Positions 54,801 to 63,381 of a stretch of DNA of 64,000 nucleotides are shown piece by piece (position 1 is the first letter of the stretch; each line of letters starts with the position of its first letter). The stretch covers positions 558,001-622,000 of the forward strand of contig NZ_CP088262.1 in NCBI RefSeq assembly GCF_021117365.1, read 5' to 3'. Position numbers and translations under genes: made by a program. Below the pieces are notes generated by a model. It searched no databases, was not told the DNA's origin, and saw only the letters and a list, made by a program, of their open reading frames with translations. This stretch comes from Nocardioides sp. cx-173 (GTDB lineage Bacteria > Actinomycetota > Actinomycetes > Propionibacteriales > Nocardioidaceae).

Positions 54801-55410
54801 GGCAAGCGTCATGGCAGGCGAATGGCTTAGAGCACGACCACGAGTCGAGCACGTTGTAGAAGTCCACAGGACCATTCCCATGGGGACTGGTCCACTGTCC
54901 CGCTACGCCTCCTCTCTCGCCGCCAATCGCCGCACCACCATGTGGATCGCCTTCGAAGCCGACCACGCATCCAAAGAGCACCTCCGAGCCGTCGGCAGCG
55001 CCGGGGTTCTCGGTGAAGCCATCGACCACATGGCCCCCAAGATCCTCAACCCCGCCCAACGCAAAGAACGCGACGCAGCAACAGACCGGCTACTCCTCGC
55101 CACCTTCGCCGAAGAACCCACCAAGACCGAGCAGGACAGGGGGGAGACCATCGGGCACAAGGCAGCGTCGCGACTGGCGCTCGCTTTGCTCGACACAGGA
55201 GTCAACGACAATGTCATCCTCGCCGCACGCATCATCATCCACTCCGGCGGCTTCGCGCACGGAACGAAAACCAAACTCCGCTCCGCGTTCACCAAATTCG
55301 GTAACGGCAAGCAGAGCCGAAACTTCACCAAGACCCAAGCATCCCGACTTCGCACCATGGAACTACTCGCACCGACCAAGAAGGGCCGGTGGGCATGGCT
55401 GACCGACTGA
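51802..55410 (+). CDS. KAP family P-loop NTPase, membrane-spanning, large C-terminal region
   Basis: 1202 residues. Walker A is ALFGPWGSGKSTFYNLMERR (GPWGSGKS at 70-77), then YDAWKYGG. Two membrane helices (about 151-173 and 193-211) are inserted before Walker B VVFFIDELDRCEPDD (253-267), the hallmark of KAP NTPases such as PifA and Kidins220. The remaining 750 residues look like helical repeats and match nothing I know. Lower GC and freer third positions than neighbours suggest transfer. An anti-phage role is inference from family and setting. Confidence 0.82.
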   Translation: MTTTATQPAEQEPETHHGQPYRRLIVAADLVTDQAVTDADSDEFHHSAIAKAVGDLTLSTAAPVNIALFGPWGSGKSTFYNLMERRVHQQDQHVQVVRYDAWKYGGQTLKRNFLQDIARQLDLKHGDFDRDLTLNQEQARIRLGRWARYNWTSIVGAGTVGLIAAAVWTGVHSFVDQKWVHPERTFWHTVPDHITEFGLVLAAVLTTLLLGPKALESAVVKTTRPAIERDDQFAQMFRKLIDRIKKQKGAHRVVFFIDELDRCEPDDVVATLVDLKTFLDEPDCVFVVAADRDVLEHALGKVPQAKPIRDDDPYYSTPGAFIDKIFQHQIALPPLRSHALSSFAHQLVSDRHHGLWYDLQDADPTGRLFNDVVYILVPAHISSPRRVKVLLNNFATSARIAQSRHIDWISRARELAFLTVLETEFPTVAATLIHFPDLLSYIRNDKDPADPTLPPERKAQIDRLNPATDTDSSVAGKIVRDDNDPTNDVREKLAQRELARQLDDYLGKLAVVADLHDPRPDLFYLRVIGYDEGLTDPALGEMIDLAAERQPDAVLAAFKDESPEIKALAARLLIQDVAHQRGIGQANVLESACRLVEQLPHPLVADAAHLAPEVLSHVGNSAWRPNTIPGALFLAAAQNHAADQVSALVALLDPSHSGDDKLLQACIPALAWADGDVAKSLHAKIAEFLPATSDPLATALSNLPGTQANRAYGAFESAIEQQYDNAPPSTALALFDTVTDAILRNDKPGDMLWSSLFLALNRSITVITARIHERRDDLLSVLDEQHRACLALWQIELGERANWEDWMPYLTSDPALEADKYISTFARDAAKVIAQLIPTSNDDLTVVSGPVMNLLHADHKPTVFTVIAEQIPAITWGDPTDLDGQRWSNLHDMVQRTAGSPEDDEKIVNSISASLLASVTTTVPAMIGAPGDSLVNDWHARIGELPASQCKSLDAELAKLTSTALGPAVVLLRLRIAARNRCDAGPLPVKAILAVAGEPMASVMAGEWLRARPRVEHVVEVHRTIPMGTGPLSRYASSLAANRRTTMWIAFEADHASKEHLRAVGSAGVLGEAIDHMAPKILNPAQRKERDAATDRLLLATFAEEPTKTEQDRGETIGHKAASRLALALLDTGVNDNVILAARIIIHSGGFAHGTKTKLRSAFTKFGNGKQSRNFTKTQASRLRTMELLAPTKKGRWAWLTD

Positions 55411-55523
55411 TCGACATAACAACAACTCGGCGAGGGGCGTCGACGGTCGGGATTACTAGGTCGTTTCAGGCTAGGACCACGAACTCCGGACCGACTTTTC
55501 GGGAGTAGGCCGACCTGACCCGA

Positions 55524-55631
55524 ACTGTCGTCCTACCTGACATCCGACTGTCGTCCTACAGTCGCAGGCTGAAGCCCTGTAGGTGATGATCCGTCATCGG
55601 CCCGGTCCCCGCGATGGGGACCGGGCCGATG
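55524..55631. repeat. Direct repeat and 16-bp hairpin downstream of KAP gene
   Basis: ACTGTCGTCCTAC occurs at 55524-55536 and 55547-55559, a 23-base step. A perfect 16-base inverted repeat (55595-55610 with 55616-55631) with a 5-base loop follows. The hairpin is a plausible terminator for the KAP operon; the direct repeat has no clear role. Bases 55632-55740 show nothing I recognise. Confidence 0.55.
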
Positions 55632-55742
55632 TGCACCGCGGGGAGAGGCTGGGCCAGCGGCCAGGACGGCGCGTGCGACGGGACGAGCGGGCAACAGTGA
55701 GGGGCGCTTGCGGACCGGGGACCTGGTTGCCATGCGGCGATA

Positions 55743-55804
55743 CTGATGCGGATGGTAGCAAGAGCTGCGAAACAGTAGCGTAGAAGTCTGCGGAACGGTA
55801 GCGT
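55743..55804 (+). repeat. Three iteron-like repeats upstream of DUF4143 ATPase
   Basis: CTGCGGAACGGTAGCGT (55788-55804) and CTGCGAAACAGTAGCGT (55765-55781) differ at two bases. A more diverged copy starts at 55743. The step is 22-23 bases, about two helical turns, so a protein could bind all copies on one face just upstream of the start codon. Confidence 0.5.
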
Positions 55805-55812
55805 GGCGAAGT

Positions 55813-57105
55813 ATGGCCCGGACGGTACGCATCATGGACGCTTATCAGCGACGCGTCATTGACGACGACCTCGACGAACTTCTGCCCGAGCTTGCCGCGA
55901 TCTCGCTCGAAGGCCCCAAGGGAGTCGGCAAGACTGAGACCGCACGTGCGCGCGCCGTCACGGTCCACCTGCTCGATGACCCCCGGGCATTGCAGGTGAT
56001 GCAAGCCGATCCGTCCCGCTTGCTTGACGGGCCCCACCCGGTGCTGATCGACGAATGGCAACGGCTGCCCAGTTCGTGGGACCTGGTGCGCCGGGCTGTA
56101 GACGCCGACTCGAGCCCAGGAAGGTTCATCCTGACCAGCTCAGCGTCTCCAGCGACCCCGGCGACCCACTCCGGGGCCGCCCGCATCGTGCAGCTCAGGA
56201 TGCGGCCCTTGGCGTTGTCCGAGCGTGGGTTTCCCACGTCGGTGAGCCTGGCCGCGCTGTTGGGGGGCACTCGACCCGCTATCGAGGGGGCGACCACCAC
56301 CTCCCTCGAGGACTACGTCGTGGAGATTCTCAGCGGCGGGTTTCCGGCTCTGCGCGGGCTGGGTGAGCGAGCGCTACGGCTCCAGCTGGACAGTTACCTA
56401 GCCCGCGTGGTCGACCACGATTTCCCTGACCTGGGCAGGCCGGTCCGCCGCCCGGACGCGTTGCGTCGGTGGATGGCGGCCTACGCGGCAGCTTCCTCGT
56501 CGACAGCCTCGTACGACACCATCCGTGACGCAGCCACTGGCGGAGAGGGAGACAAACCGGCGAAGACGACGACGGGACCGTACCGCGACACCTTGGAGAG
56601 GCTGTGGCTGGTTGACCCAGTGCCGGCATGGACCCCCTCGCGAAATCATCTCAAGCGTCTGGGGTCCGCCCCCAAGCATCAGCTCGCCGACCCGGCCCTA
56701 GCCGCTCGGTTGCTCGACGTCGCGGCTGAGGACCTCTTGGAGGGGCGCGACGTGGGCCCGTCAATGCCGAGGGATGGGAACCTGCTCGGCGCGCTGTTCG
56801 AGTCCCTGGTGGCACAGTCCCTGCGTGTCTACGCACAGGCAGCCGAGGCGAACGTCGGCCACCTGAGAACGCAGGGCGGAATCCACGAGGTGGACTTCGT
56901 GGTGACCGGGCGCGGTCGAAAGTGTGTGGCCGTCGAGGTGAAGCTCTCCGCAGTCGTGGACGACGATGACGTGCGGCACTTGCACTGGCTCAAAGGTCGG
57001 CTCGGAGAAGAGCTTGTGGACAGCGTCATCGTGACCACCGGGCGTGACGCCTACCGTCGCGCCGACGGCGTCGCGGTGGTGCCTGCTGCCCTTCTCGGCC
57101 CCTAA
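55813..57105 (+). CDS. AAA ATPase with DUF4143 domain
   Basis: 430 residues. YQRRVIDDDLDELLPELAAI and Walker A SLEGPKGVGKTETARARA, Walker B HPVLIDEWQRLP and sensor RFILTSSASPA form the AAA_14 core. The C-terminal DUF4143 part ends in a PD-(D/E)xK-like strand pattern (GIHEVDFVVTGRGRKCVAVE, then VKLSAVVDDDD). Such proteins are common in accessory regions; the nuclease-like end suggests DNA work, but the function is not known. ATG 55834 is an alternative start. Repeats precede the gene. Confidence 0.85.
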   Translation: MARTVRIMDAYQRRVIDDDLDELLPELAAISLEGPKGVGKTETARARAVTVHLLDDPRALQVMQADPSRLLDGPHPVLIDEWQRLPSSWDLVRRAVDADSSPGRFILTSSASPATPATHSGAARIVQLRMRPLALSERGFPTSVSLAALLGGTRPAIEGATTTSLEDYVVEILSGGFPALRGLGERALRLQLDSYLARVVDHDFPDLGRPVRRPDALRRWMAAYAAASSSTASYDTIRDAATGGEGDKPAKTTTGPYRDTLERLWLVDPVPAWTPSRNHLKRLGSAPKHQLADPALAARLLDVAAEDLLEGRDVGPSMPRDGNLLGALFESLVAQSLRVYAQAAEANVGHLRTQGGIHEVDFVVTGRGRKCVAVEVKLSAVVDDDDVRHLHWLKGRLGEELVDSVIVTTGRDAYRRADGVAVVPAALLGP

Positions 57106-57226
57106 TACTCCTGGCGCTCAGAGGCGGGTCCAGTGGGCTCTTCCCACGGCGTCCGGCGAGGAGTAGAACGAGGTGCCCCCACGTTTCTCGGACACGGCGG
57201 CCACGGTCGCCGGAAGGGACCCACCG

Positions 57227-60175
57227 ATGCACCTCAGTTCTCGGGTTAGAGGAGTCGGCGCTGCCCTCGTGACGCTCTCCCTGGCAGCGACTCTCGCACC
57301 GTCCAGCTCGTCGGCCTCCTCGGCCGGCCCACCCTCAGTCGATCCACCCGGCGCGGGCGCCGGGTTCCAAGGCGAGGGCTCCGCGTCGCGCGACAAGGAC
57401 GTCCGCGACGGCCGGGCCGCGCCGACCGCGAAGCAGCGCTCCGCCGTCGAGGACCTCGACGCCACGGCCCGGTGGAACAAGCTCGGCACGCCGGCCGTGC
57501 TGATGGCCACCGACGCCCCCCTCGCCACCGGGCTGCCCGCCGACCCGAAGGCCGCCGCGCTCGACTTCCTCGTCGGCTCCCGCGACGTCCTGGGTCTCAC
57601 GGCCCGGGGTGCGGAGTCGGTCGAGGTGCTCGCCAGCCGCCCGCTGGGCAAGGACGCGAACGTGGTGGTCGTGCGCCAGCAGTTCGGCGACCTGGCCGCC
57701 GGCGTCGACGGCATCGCCTCCGTGGGCGTGCGCAACGGCAAGGTGCTCTACGTCAGCTCGTCGCTGGCGCGCGACGCGGCGGCGCCGGCGCCGGCCACCC
57801 TGACGGCGGCCGACGCCGAGCGGCTCGCCGCCCGCGACGCCGGGATCGCCAAGCCCGTCGTGCTCGAGACGACCGAGGTCGCCGTGCCCCTGCCGGGCGC
57901 CGCGGCCCGCGCCGCCTTCCAGGTGGTGCTCCGCTCCGAGGACGACCAGGCCGTCGGCTTCGCCAGCTACGTCGATGCCCGCTCCGGCGAGGTGCTGGTC
58001 CGCGAGGACCTCGTCGACCACGACGCCGACAACCCCGAGTGGGAGGTGTTCCCGAGCAACCCGCCGGTGGACTACTCCTCCCGCGACACCCGGGTGACGT
58101 GGTGCTGGACGCCGGTGGCCGGCTGCGAGGAGGCGGTGGGCACGAGCGCCTCGCCGCCCTGGGACGTCGACCCGACGACCAACCTGCCGACGTTCACGAC
58201 GCTGGGCAACAACGCCATCGCGGTCGAGAACCGCAACAGCAACGACTCGCGCACCGTCGGCACCGAGACGGCGACCTCCTCGCCGACCCGGGAGTACGTC
58301 TACCCGTGGACCAACCAGTGGTACGAGGAGGGCTGCGACCCCGCGACGTTCGGCTCCCCCGAGAATGTCGACCTCGACGCCGCCCGCGCGAACCTCTTCG
58401 CCATGCACAACCGCATGCACGACTGGTCCTACCACCTCGGATTCGTCGAGAGCACCTGGAACATGCAGAAGGACAACCGCGGCAGGGGTGGTCTCGGCAA
58501 CGACTACGAGCAGGGCAACGCCCAGGCCGGCGCGATCTCGGGCGGTCCGCCCACCTTCGCCGCGCGCGACAACGCCAACCAGTTCACCCCGCCCGACGGC
58601 CAGGCGCCCATCACCAACATGTACATGTGGCAGCCGATCGCCGGCTCCTTCTACGCCCCGTGCGTCGACGGCGACTACGACATGAGCGTCATCGGTCACG
58701 AGTACGGCCACGCGATCAGCAACCGGATGGTCGCCGGCCCCAACGGCGGCCTCAGCTCGCCGCAGGGGATGAGCGAGAGCTGGAGCGACCAGATGGCCAT
58801 GGAGTACCTCCACGAGCACGGCTACGCCGCGCCGGGTCTCCAGGCCTTCACGATCGGCCAGTACACGACCGGCGACGCCGTGGCCGGCATCCGCAACTAC
58901 AACATGAGCCGCAGCCCGCTCAACTACAGCGACATCGGCTACGACGTCACCGGGCCGCAGGTGCACGCCGACGGCGAGATCTGGACCGCGACCAACTTCG
59001 ACATCCGGCAGGCCTTCATCGGCCGGTACGGCGCCGGGGACGCGGCCCTCAACAAGTCGTGCGCCAACGGGCAGACGCCGGTCAACGGGTGCCCGGGCAA
59101 CCGGCGCTGGATGCAGCTGGTGTTCGACTCGTTCCTGCTGCTGGCCAACAGCCAGCTCAGCCAGGTCGACGCCCGCAACGCGCTGCTCGCCGCGGACCTG
59201 CTCCGCTTCAACGGCGCCAACCAGGACATCATCTGGAACGCCTTCGCGCGCCGGGGCCTCGGCGAGGGTGCCACCAGCGCCGGGTACGCCGCCGCGGACC
59301 CGACGCCGAGCTTCCGGTCGGCGTACGCAAGCGAGTCGGCGGTCACCTTCGCGCCGCGCGACGAGGGGGGTCGGCTGGTGCGCGGCGCCCAGCTCTACGT
59401 GGGCCGCTACCAGGCACGGGCCGTGCCGGTGGCCGACACCGACCCGACCACGGAGCTGCCCAACCGGGTGGAGCTGGTGCCCGGCAACTACGAGTTCGTG
59501 GCCCGCGCCCCGGGCCACGGCCACGCCCGCATCCCGCTGACGGCGCTGTCCGCCGGCCGGGCGAAGACCCTCGCACCGCGGATGGACACCAACCTGGCGT
59601 CCGCCGCCAACGGCGCGGCGGTCGAGGGCACGGGCACCGACCTGGCCAACCTCGTCGACGACGAGGAGGGCACCCAGTGGGCGGCCCTCGGCGCCCCGGT
59701 CGCGGAGCAGCACGTCGTCGTCGACCTGGCCGGCACCAAGCGCCAGGACGTACGGCGGGTGCAGGTCAGCGCCCACCTGCGGCCGGCACGCACCAACCCC
59801 GACGGGACCCCGGCCGAGCCGAGCCAGAGCCGCTACTCGGCACTGCGGCAGTTCGAGGTGTGGTCGTGCTCCATCGCCCGCGGGGTCGACTGCGACGAGC
59901 AGGACGAGTTCACCCGGGTGTTCGTCAGCCCCAAGGACGCGTTCCCGGGCACGGCACCCCGGCCGCGGGCGCCGGACCTGATCATCCGGTCGTTCGACAT
60001 CCGGCGCACCAAGGCGACCCACCTGTGGCTCCAGGTCGTCACCAACCAGTGCACCGGCGGGCCCGACTACGCCGGTGAGCAGGACCAGGACCCGCGCGCC
60101 GTGACCGACTGCTCGGCGGGCAGCGACCAGGACCTCAACGTCCGGGCGACGGAGTTCCAGGCCTTCGGCCGCTGA
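57227..60175 (+). CDS. Secreted M36-family (fungalysin-like) metallopeptidase
   Basis: 982 residues from ATG 57227 (GGAAGGGA upstream). Signal peptide (GVGAALVTLSLAATLAPSSS), an FTP propeptide with TARWNKLGTPAVLMATDAPL and VGVRNGKVLYVSSSLA, then the M36 catalytic domain with HEYGHAISNRM and the third zinc ligand in GMSESWSDQMAMEYL. The C-terminal 200 residues include a discoidin-like beta domain (LASAANGAAVEGTGTDLANL). It degrades extracellular protein after removal of the propeptide. Confidence 0.92.
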   Translation: MHLSSRVRGVGAALVTLSLAATLAPSSSSASSAGPPSVDPPGAGAGFQGEGSASRDKDVRDGRAAPTAKQRSAVEDLDATARWNKLGTPAVLMATDAPLATGLPADPKAAALDFLVGSRDVLGLTARGAESVEVLASRPLGKDANVVVVRQQFGDLAAGVDGIASVGVRNGKVLYVSSSLARDAAAPAPATLTAADAERLAARDAGIAKPVVLETTEVAVPLPGAAARAAFQVVLRSEDDQAVGFASYVDARSGEVLVREDLVDHDADNPEWEVFPSNPPVDYSSRDTRVTWCWTPVAGCEEAVGTSASPPWDVDPTTNLPTFTTLGNNAIAVENRNSNDSRTVGTETATSSPTREYVYPWTNQWYEEGCDPATFGSPENVDLDAARANLFAMHNRMHDWSYHLGFVESTWNMQKDNRGRGGLGNDYEQGNAQAGAISGGPPTFAARDNANQFTPPDGQAPITNMYMWQPIAGSFYAPCVDGDYDMSVIGHEYGHAISNRMVAGPNGGLSSPQGMSESWSDQMAMEYLHEHGYAAPGLQAFTIGQYTTGDAVAGIRNYNMSRSPLNYSDIGYDVTGPQVHADGEIWTATNFDIRQAFIGRYGAGDAALNKSCANGQTPVNGCPGNRRWMQLVFDSFLLLANSQLSQVDARNALLAADLLRFNGANQDIIWNAFARRGLGEGATSAGYAAADPTPSFRSAYASESAVTFAPRDEGGRLVRGAQLYVGRYQARAVPVADTDPTTELPNRVELVPGNYEFVARAPGHGHARIPLTALSAGRAKTLAPRMDTNLASAANGAAVEGTGTDLANLVDDEEGTQWAALGAPVAEQHVVVDLAGTKRQDVRRVQVSAHLRPARTNPDGTPAEPSQSRYSALRQFEVWSCSIARGVDCDEQDEFTRVFVSPKDAFPGTAPRPRAPDLIIRSFDIRRTKATHLWLQVVTNQCTGGPDYAGEQDQDPRAVTDCSAGSDQDLNVRATEFQAFGR

Positions 60176-60188
60176 GCGACACCGCCGG

Positions 60189-60216
60189 GGCCCCGACACG
60201 TTCGCGTGCCGGGGCC
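60189..60216 (+). terminator. Hairpin with TTCG loop after the M36 gene
   Basis: ggccccgacacg (60189-60200), the stable tetraloop ttcg, and a complementary arm with one mismatch (60205-60216) lie 14 bases after the M36 stop. It also lies just beyond the end of the convergent toxin gene. Confidence 0.8.
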
Positions 60217-60246
60217 TCGACGCGTCGGTGCCCCGTGCCCGGCCAG

Positions 60247-60819
60247 TCAGGTCCAGGCGCCGGTGAGCGCCGCAGGCGTCCACGCCGGCCACGAGCCGGC
60301 GCCGTGGGCGAGGCCGCCGCTGAAGCGGGCCACGCGTATCGGTCGGCGCGCGCTGTTGTCGTAGAAGTCAGCGGTGTCGCAGAGGTGGACCGCGTCGACG
60401 ACGTTGCCCCACAGGCGCTGGTAGCGGCTGCGGATCTTCGCTTCGGGCACCGTGTGTCCGCCTTGGCGCGCGCGCTTCTCCACGCGCGCGACGGCGAGGT
60501 CCTCGGTAAGCATCAGCACGTGCAGATGGACCCGGTAGCCGACAGCGAGTGCCTCGCGGACGAGGTCGAGCTTCGAGGGGTGGGAGAAGACGGTCTCGGC
60601 GATGAACGGCTCTCGCATCGCTATGAACGCAGTGCGGAGGACCTCGGCGAGCCGGGCGGCGACCAGGGACTTCTCGACTTCGTCACCGGGCCAGTAGCGC
60701 TTGGCGATCTCGTCGGCATTGACGAAGGCCTGGTGCGGCAACGTGGGGATCAGGATCTGGTCGACGAAGGTCGACTTCCCGGCACCGTTGGGACCGACGA
60801 CAAGATCCAGGCGCGTCAC
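60247..60819 (-). CDS. Zeta toxin-like P-loop kinase
   Basis: 190 residues: RLDLVVGPNGAGKSTFVDQI (Walker A), FVNADEIAKRYWPGDEVEKS (substrate Asp), FIAETVFSHPSKLDLVREAL and RVEKRARQGGHTVPEAKIR. This is the zeta toxin/AAA_33 group, which phosphorylates UDP-N-acetylglucosamine or related targets and blocks wall synthesis. Its GTG overlaps the stop of the antitoxin-like gene (GTGA), the expected order antitoxin first. Confidence 0.82.
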   Translation of the reverse strand: MTRLDLVVGPNGAGKSTFVDQILIPTLPHQAFVNADEIAKRYWPGDEVEKSLVAARLAEVLRTAFIAMREPFIAETVFSHPSKLDLVREALAVGYRVHLHVLMLTEDLAVARVEKRARQGGHTVPEAKIRSRYQRLWGNVVDAVHLCDTADFYDNSARRPIRVARFSGGLAHGAGSWPAWTPAALTGAWT

Positions 60820-61292
60820 CGACCGGCCTTGGCCGGCTGCTCAGCATCGAGGGCCTGGGCGAGGTCCGACAGCGCTTCACGAAGCTGGTCGCGCGCACGC
60901 TGCCCGACCTGCGCGCTTGCGGGCAGGTCGGCCAGGTCGGCGAGGACGCGGTGCGGGTCGGGTGAGACGGCCGCGAAGTCCGGCACGGGCACAGCGGAGA
61001 AGTCGGAGCCGGCGACGGCGTCGTCGATGCGCACGGCGATCGCGGCATCGAACTGGCGCGCCTCGTCGAGGGTCAGGTCCCGTTGCGCGATCGTGCCCTC
61101 GAGGGCCAGGCGGACCCGGTTGACTGGCGACTCCACCTGGGCAGAGAGCGCAGCGCCCAGGCGTGCCCAGTGCTCGAGCTGCTGGCGAGCAGAGCGGGAC
61201 TGCCGCGACCCTTCGGCCGCCGCGGTCTTGAAGAGGGCCTCATCGAAGCGGGTGACCCGTTCGGCCTTGCCTGCGATGACACACCTCCACAT
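60816..61292 (-). CDS. ParD-like antitoxin family protein
   Basis: 158 residues. The N-terminal ERVTRFDEALFKTAAAEGSR, QSRSARQQLEHWARLGAALS is a ribbon-helix-helix-like DNA-binding segment as in the ParD_like family. The rest is a helical, acidic toxin-binding region ending LSDLAQALDAEQPAKAGR. It probably neutralises the overlapping zeta-like kinase and represses the operon. The ATG at 61292 is a reasonable start; the ribosome site is unclear. Confidence 0.72.
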   Translation of the reverse strand: MWRCVIAGKAERVTRFDEALFKTAAAEGSRQSRSARQQLEHWARLGAALSAQVESPVNRVRLALEGTIAQRDLTLDEARQFDAAIAVRIDDAVAGSDFSAVPVPDFAAVSPDPHRVLADLADLPASAQVGQRARDQLREALSDLAQALDAEQPAKAGR

Positions 61293-61375
61293 GTAGCAGT
61301 CGTCTACGCATCGTAGCAAAGTGCAACAGCCGCTCGGAAGGCCTCGCAGCGGCCGAGCGGCCGCCCGCGCCACCG

Positions 61376-63232
61376 TCAGGCCGACGACGGCAGCGTGCGC
61401 AGCAGGTAGCGCTCGGCGGCGCCGGTCTGCTCGACGAGGTCCCACAGCGTGGAGGAGGCGCCGTTCGTGGCCGGGAGCCGTGCAGCCCCGTCTGTCGGCC
61501 CGTCTGCTGCCCCGTCAGCTGACTGGAGCATCGTGGCGGTCCTCGACAGCGAGGGGTGGTCCAGGGAGTCGGTGTCGACCAGCGTGGTGAGGTCACGCAG
61601 CCCGGAGCGGAGCCGGTCGAGCTCGGCGAGCTGTCGCTCGTCGAGGTGGTCGCGGTCGGGGACCAGCTCGTCCTGCTTCTGCGCGGCGTCGCGTTGCAGC
61701 GCGACGAAGGCGGGGGCCGACGACGTCGACCCGTTCGCGGCGGCGCGCAGCACGTCCTCGGTCGCCTCGGTCGCCGACACGACCCGCTCGCGCAGCGGTG
61801 CCGGCCGGAACGCCGGTACGACGGTGAAGCCGAGGGCCACCCCGACCGCCACGGCGCAGGCGGTCAGGGCGACGTACTGGACGAGCAGGTCCCCCGCGTC
61901 GAGGTCGCGGGTGGCGGCATTGATGCCCACGCTGACGACCACCATGAAGGCGTTGCCGAGCGCGGGCCGGGTGGTGATGTACCAGAGGCCGAGGGCGAGC
62001 GACACGGCGGCGATCGCCATGAGGTACCTCTCCGGCACGACGAGCAGGATCACGGCGACGGCAGCCGACCCGACCACCAGGCCGATGATCTTGGCCCGCG
62101 CCTTGCCGAGGGTGTCGCGCCAGCTCGCCTGGAGGATCATGAAGGTGGTCATCAGCACGCTGGCGACCAGGGGGTCTCCCGGACCGAGGCTCGCAGTGAG
62201 TACCAGTATGACCAGCAGCCCGAAGGCGGTGCGGAGCGCGTGCCGCACCTGGATGGAGCGCAGTCGAGCGGACGGGTGCAGGACCGCGTCGCGGAGCGCG
62301 TGCCGGCTCCCACGGTCGAGCGCGACGGCGGACGTGTCGCGCTCGCGGACCGCCTGGGCCACGGTGTCGAGCGCCGCCGCGGCCCGGTCCAGCGGCTCGC
62401 CGGTGGTGGGGCTCGTCGAGACGCCGCGCGTGATTCCGGGGTCGGCATCGGCGCCGGGGGCGTGCTTGTCGCGCAGCTGCTTGGCGAGGTCCGCTGCCCG
62501 GCTGCGGAGGGCTGCGGCCTCCTCGGGGCGAGCAGACGCGGTGACCTCGCCGGCGCACAGGGCCAGGCGGTACTGCGAGGCCCCCTCGAGTGCGGTGGCC
62601 AACCAGCGCTGGCGGCCGTCGCTGAGCCAGGTGTCGAAGGCGGTGGTGGTGGCGGCGGCCGCATCGTCGGCGACGAGGACGTCGGCGACCTGGTCGCGGG
62701 TGGGCTTGGACGGGTCGGAGATCCCGAGGAGCAGCCGCAGCGCGAGCGCCACCACGACGCCGGCCACGGCGGCGGCGATCACCTGACGGTGGTCCGCCGC
62801 CCCGTGGGTGGCGTAGGCGTAGGCGTACAGCGTGGTCATCCCGAGCCCCAGGCCGGCATGGTCGAAGCGCGAGCCCAGCCGGGGGAGCAGGGCGGCCACG
62901 AAGCAGATCACCACGACGAGCGCGATCGCGGCCGGTCGCCAGACATCGCTCAGCAGCCGCGGGACGACGGCCCCGAGCAGCAGCAGCGGCACCATCAGTG
63001 CAGCCGTGCGCAGGTCGGCGCGCAGGGGGCCGCCCATGAAGGCGATCAGGGAGAACAGGGCCACCAGGCCGCCGATGATGGCGGCGGGGCCGGCATCGAA
63101 GGTGTCGGCGAGCAGGATCGCCGGTACGAGCACGATCACCATCAGGAGGATCACCACGGGGCTGCCGCCGGGCCGCTTGGGCCGGGTCGGCTCGTGCGCC
63201 GTGGAGGTGGCGACCTCGTCGGCTCTGCTCAC
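61376..63232 (-). CDS. FUSC family inner membrane protein
   Basis: 618 residues from GTG 63232 (GGAG 5 bases upstream). Two blocks of membrane helices (from VVILLMVIVLVPAILLADTF, and from LRTAFGLLVILVLTASLGPG) enclose a cytoplasmic region with many charged helices, the layout of FUSC/aromatic acid exporter-like proteins. The second block has the FUSC stretch SVLMTTFMILQASWRDTLGK, ARAKIIGLVVGSA. It may export small acids; no partner genes lie next to it. Confidence 0.85.
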   Translation of the reverse strand: MSRADEVATSTAHEPTRPKRPGGSPVVILLMVIVLVPAILLADTFDAGPAAIIGGLVALFSLIAFMGGPLRADLRTAALMVPLLLLGAVVPRLLSDVWRPAAIALVVVICFVAALLPRLGSRFDHAGLGLGMTTLYAYAYATHGAADHRQVIAAAVAGVVVALALRLLLGISDPSKPTRDQVADVLVADDAAAATTTAFDTWLSDGRQRWLATALEGASQYRLALCAGEVTASARPEEAAALRSRAADLAKQLRDKHAPGADADPGITRGVSTSPTTGEPLDRAAAALDTVAQAVRERDTSAVALDRGSRHALRDAVLHPSARLRSIQVRHALRTAFGLLVILVLTASLGPGDPLVASVLMTTFMILQASWRDTLGKARAKIIGLVVGSAAVAVILLVVPERYLMAIAAVSLALGLWYITTRPALGNAFMVVVSVGINAATRDLDAGDLLVQYVALTACAVAVGVALGFTVVPAFRPAPLRERVVSATEATEDVLRAAANGSTSSAPAFVALQRDAAQKQDELVPDRDHLDERQLAELDRLRSGLRDLTTLVDTDSLDHPSLSRTATMLQSADGAADGPTDGAARLPATNGASSTLWDLVEQTGAAERYLLRTLPSSA

Positions 63233-63381
63233 GTCCACTCCTCCCGAGATGGAGGCATCCACCAGCAGGCTAGCCCCCGCGGGCCAGGGCGGCCGCTCGT
63301 GCGGGGCATTCTCCTGGGGCCCGCGACGCGACATGATGGGACGACCCAGGAGGCGGACGCCGTCCGGGTTGGAGGGGCCCC

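Noticed and set aside
57335..60292. A 985-codon frame antisense to the M36 gene
   Set aside because: Same GC artefact; it is rich in R, G, V and A repeats and has no family features.
60816..61123. Plus-strand frames over the toxin-antitoxin pair
   Set aside because: They are shadows; the minus-strand pair has a GTGA overlap and family motifs.
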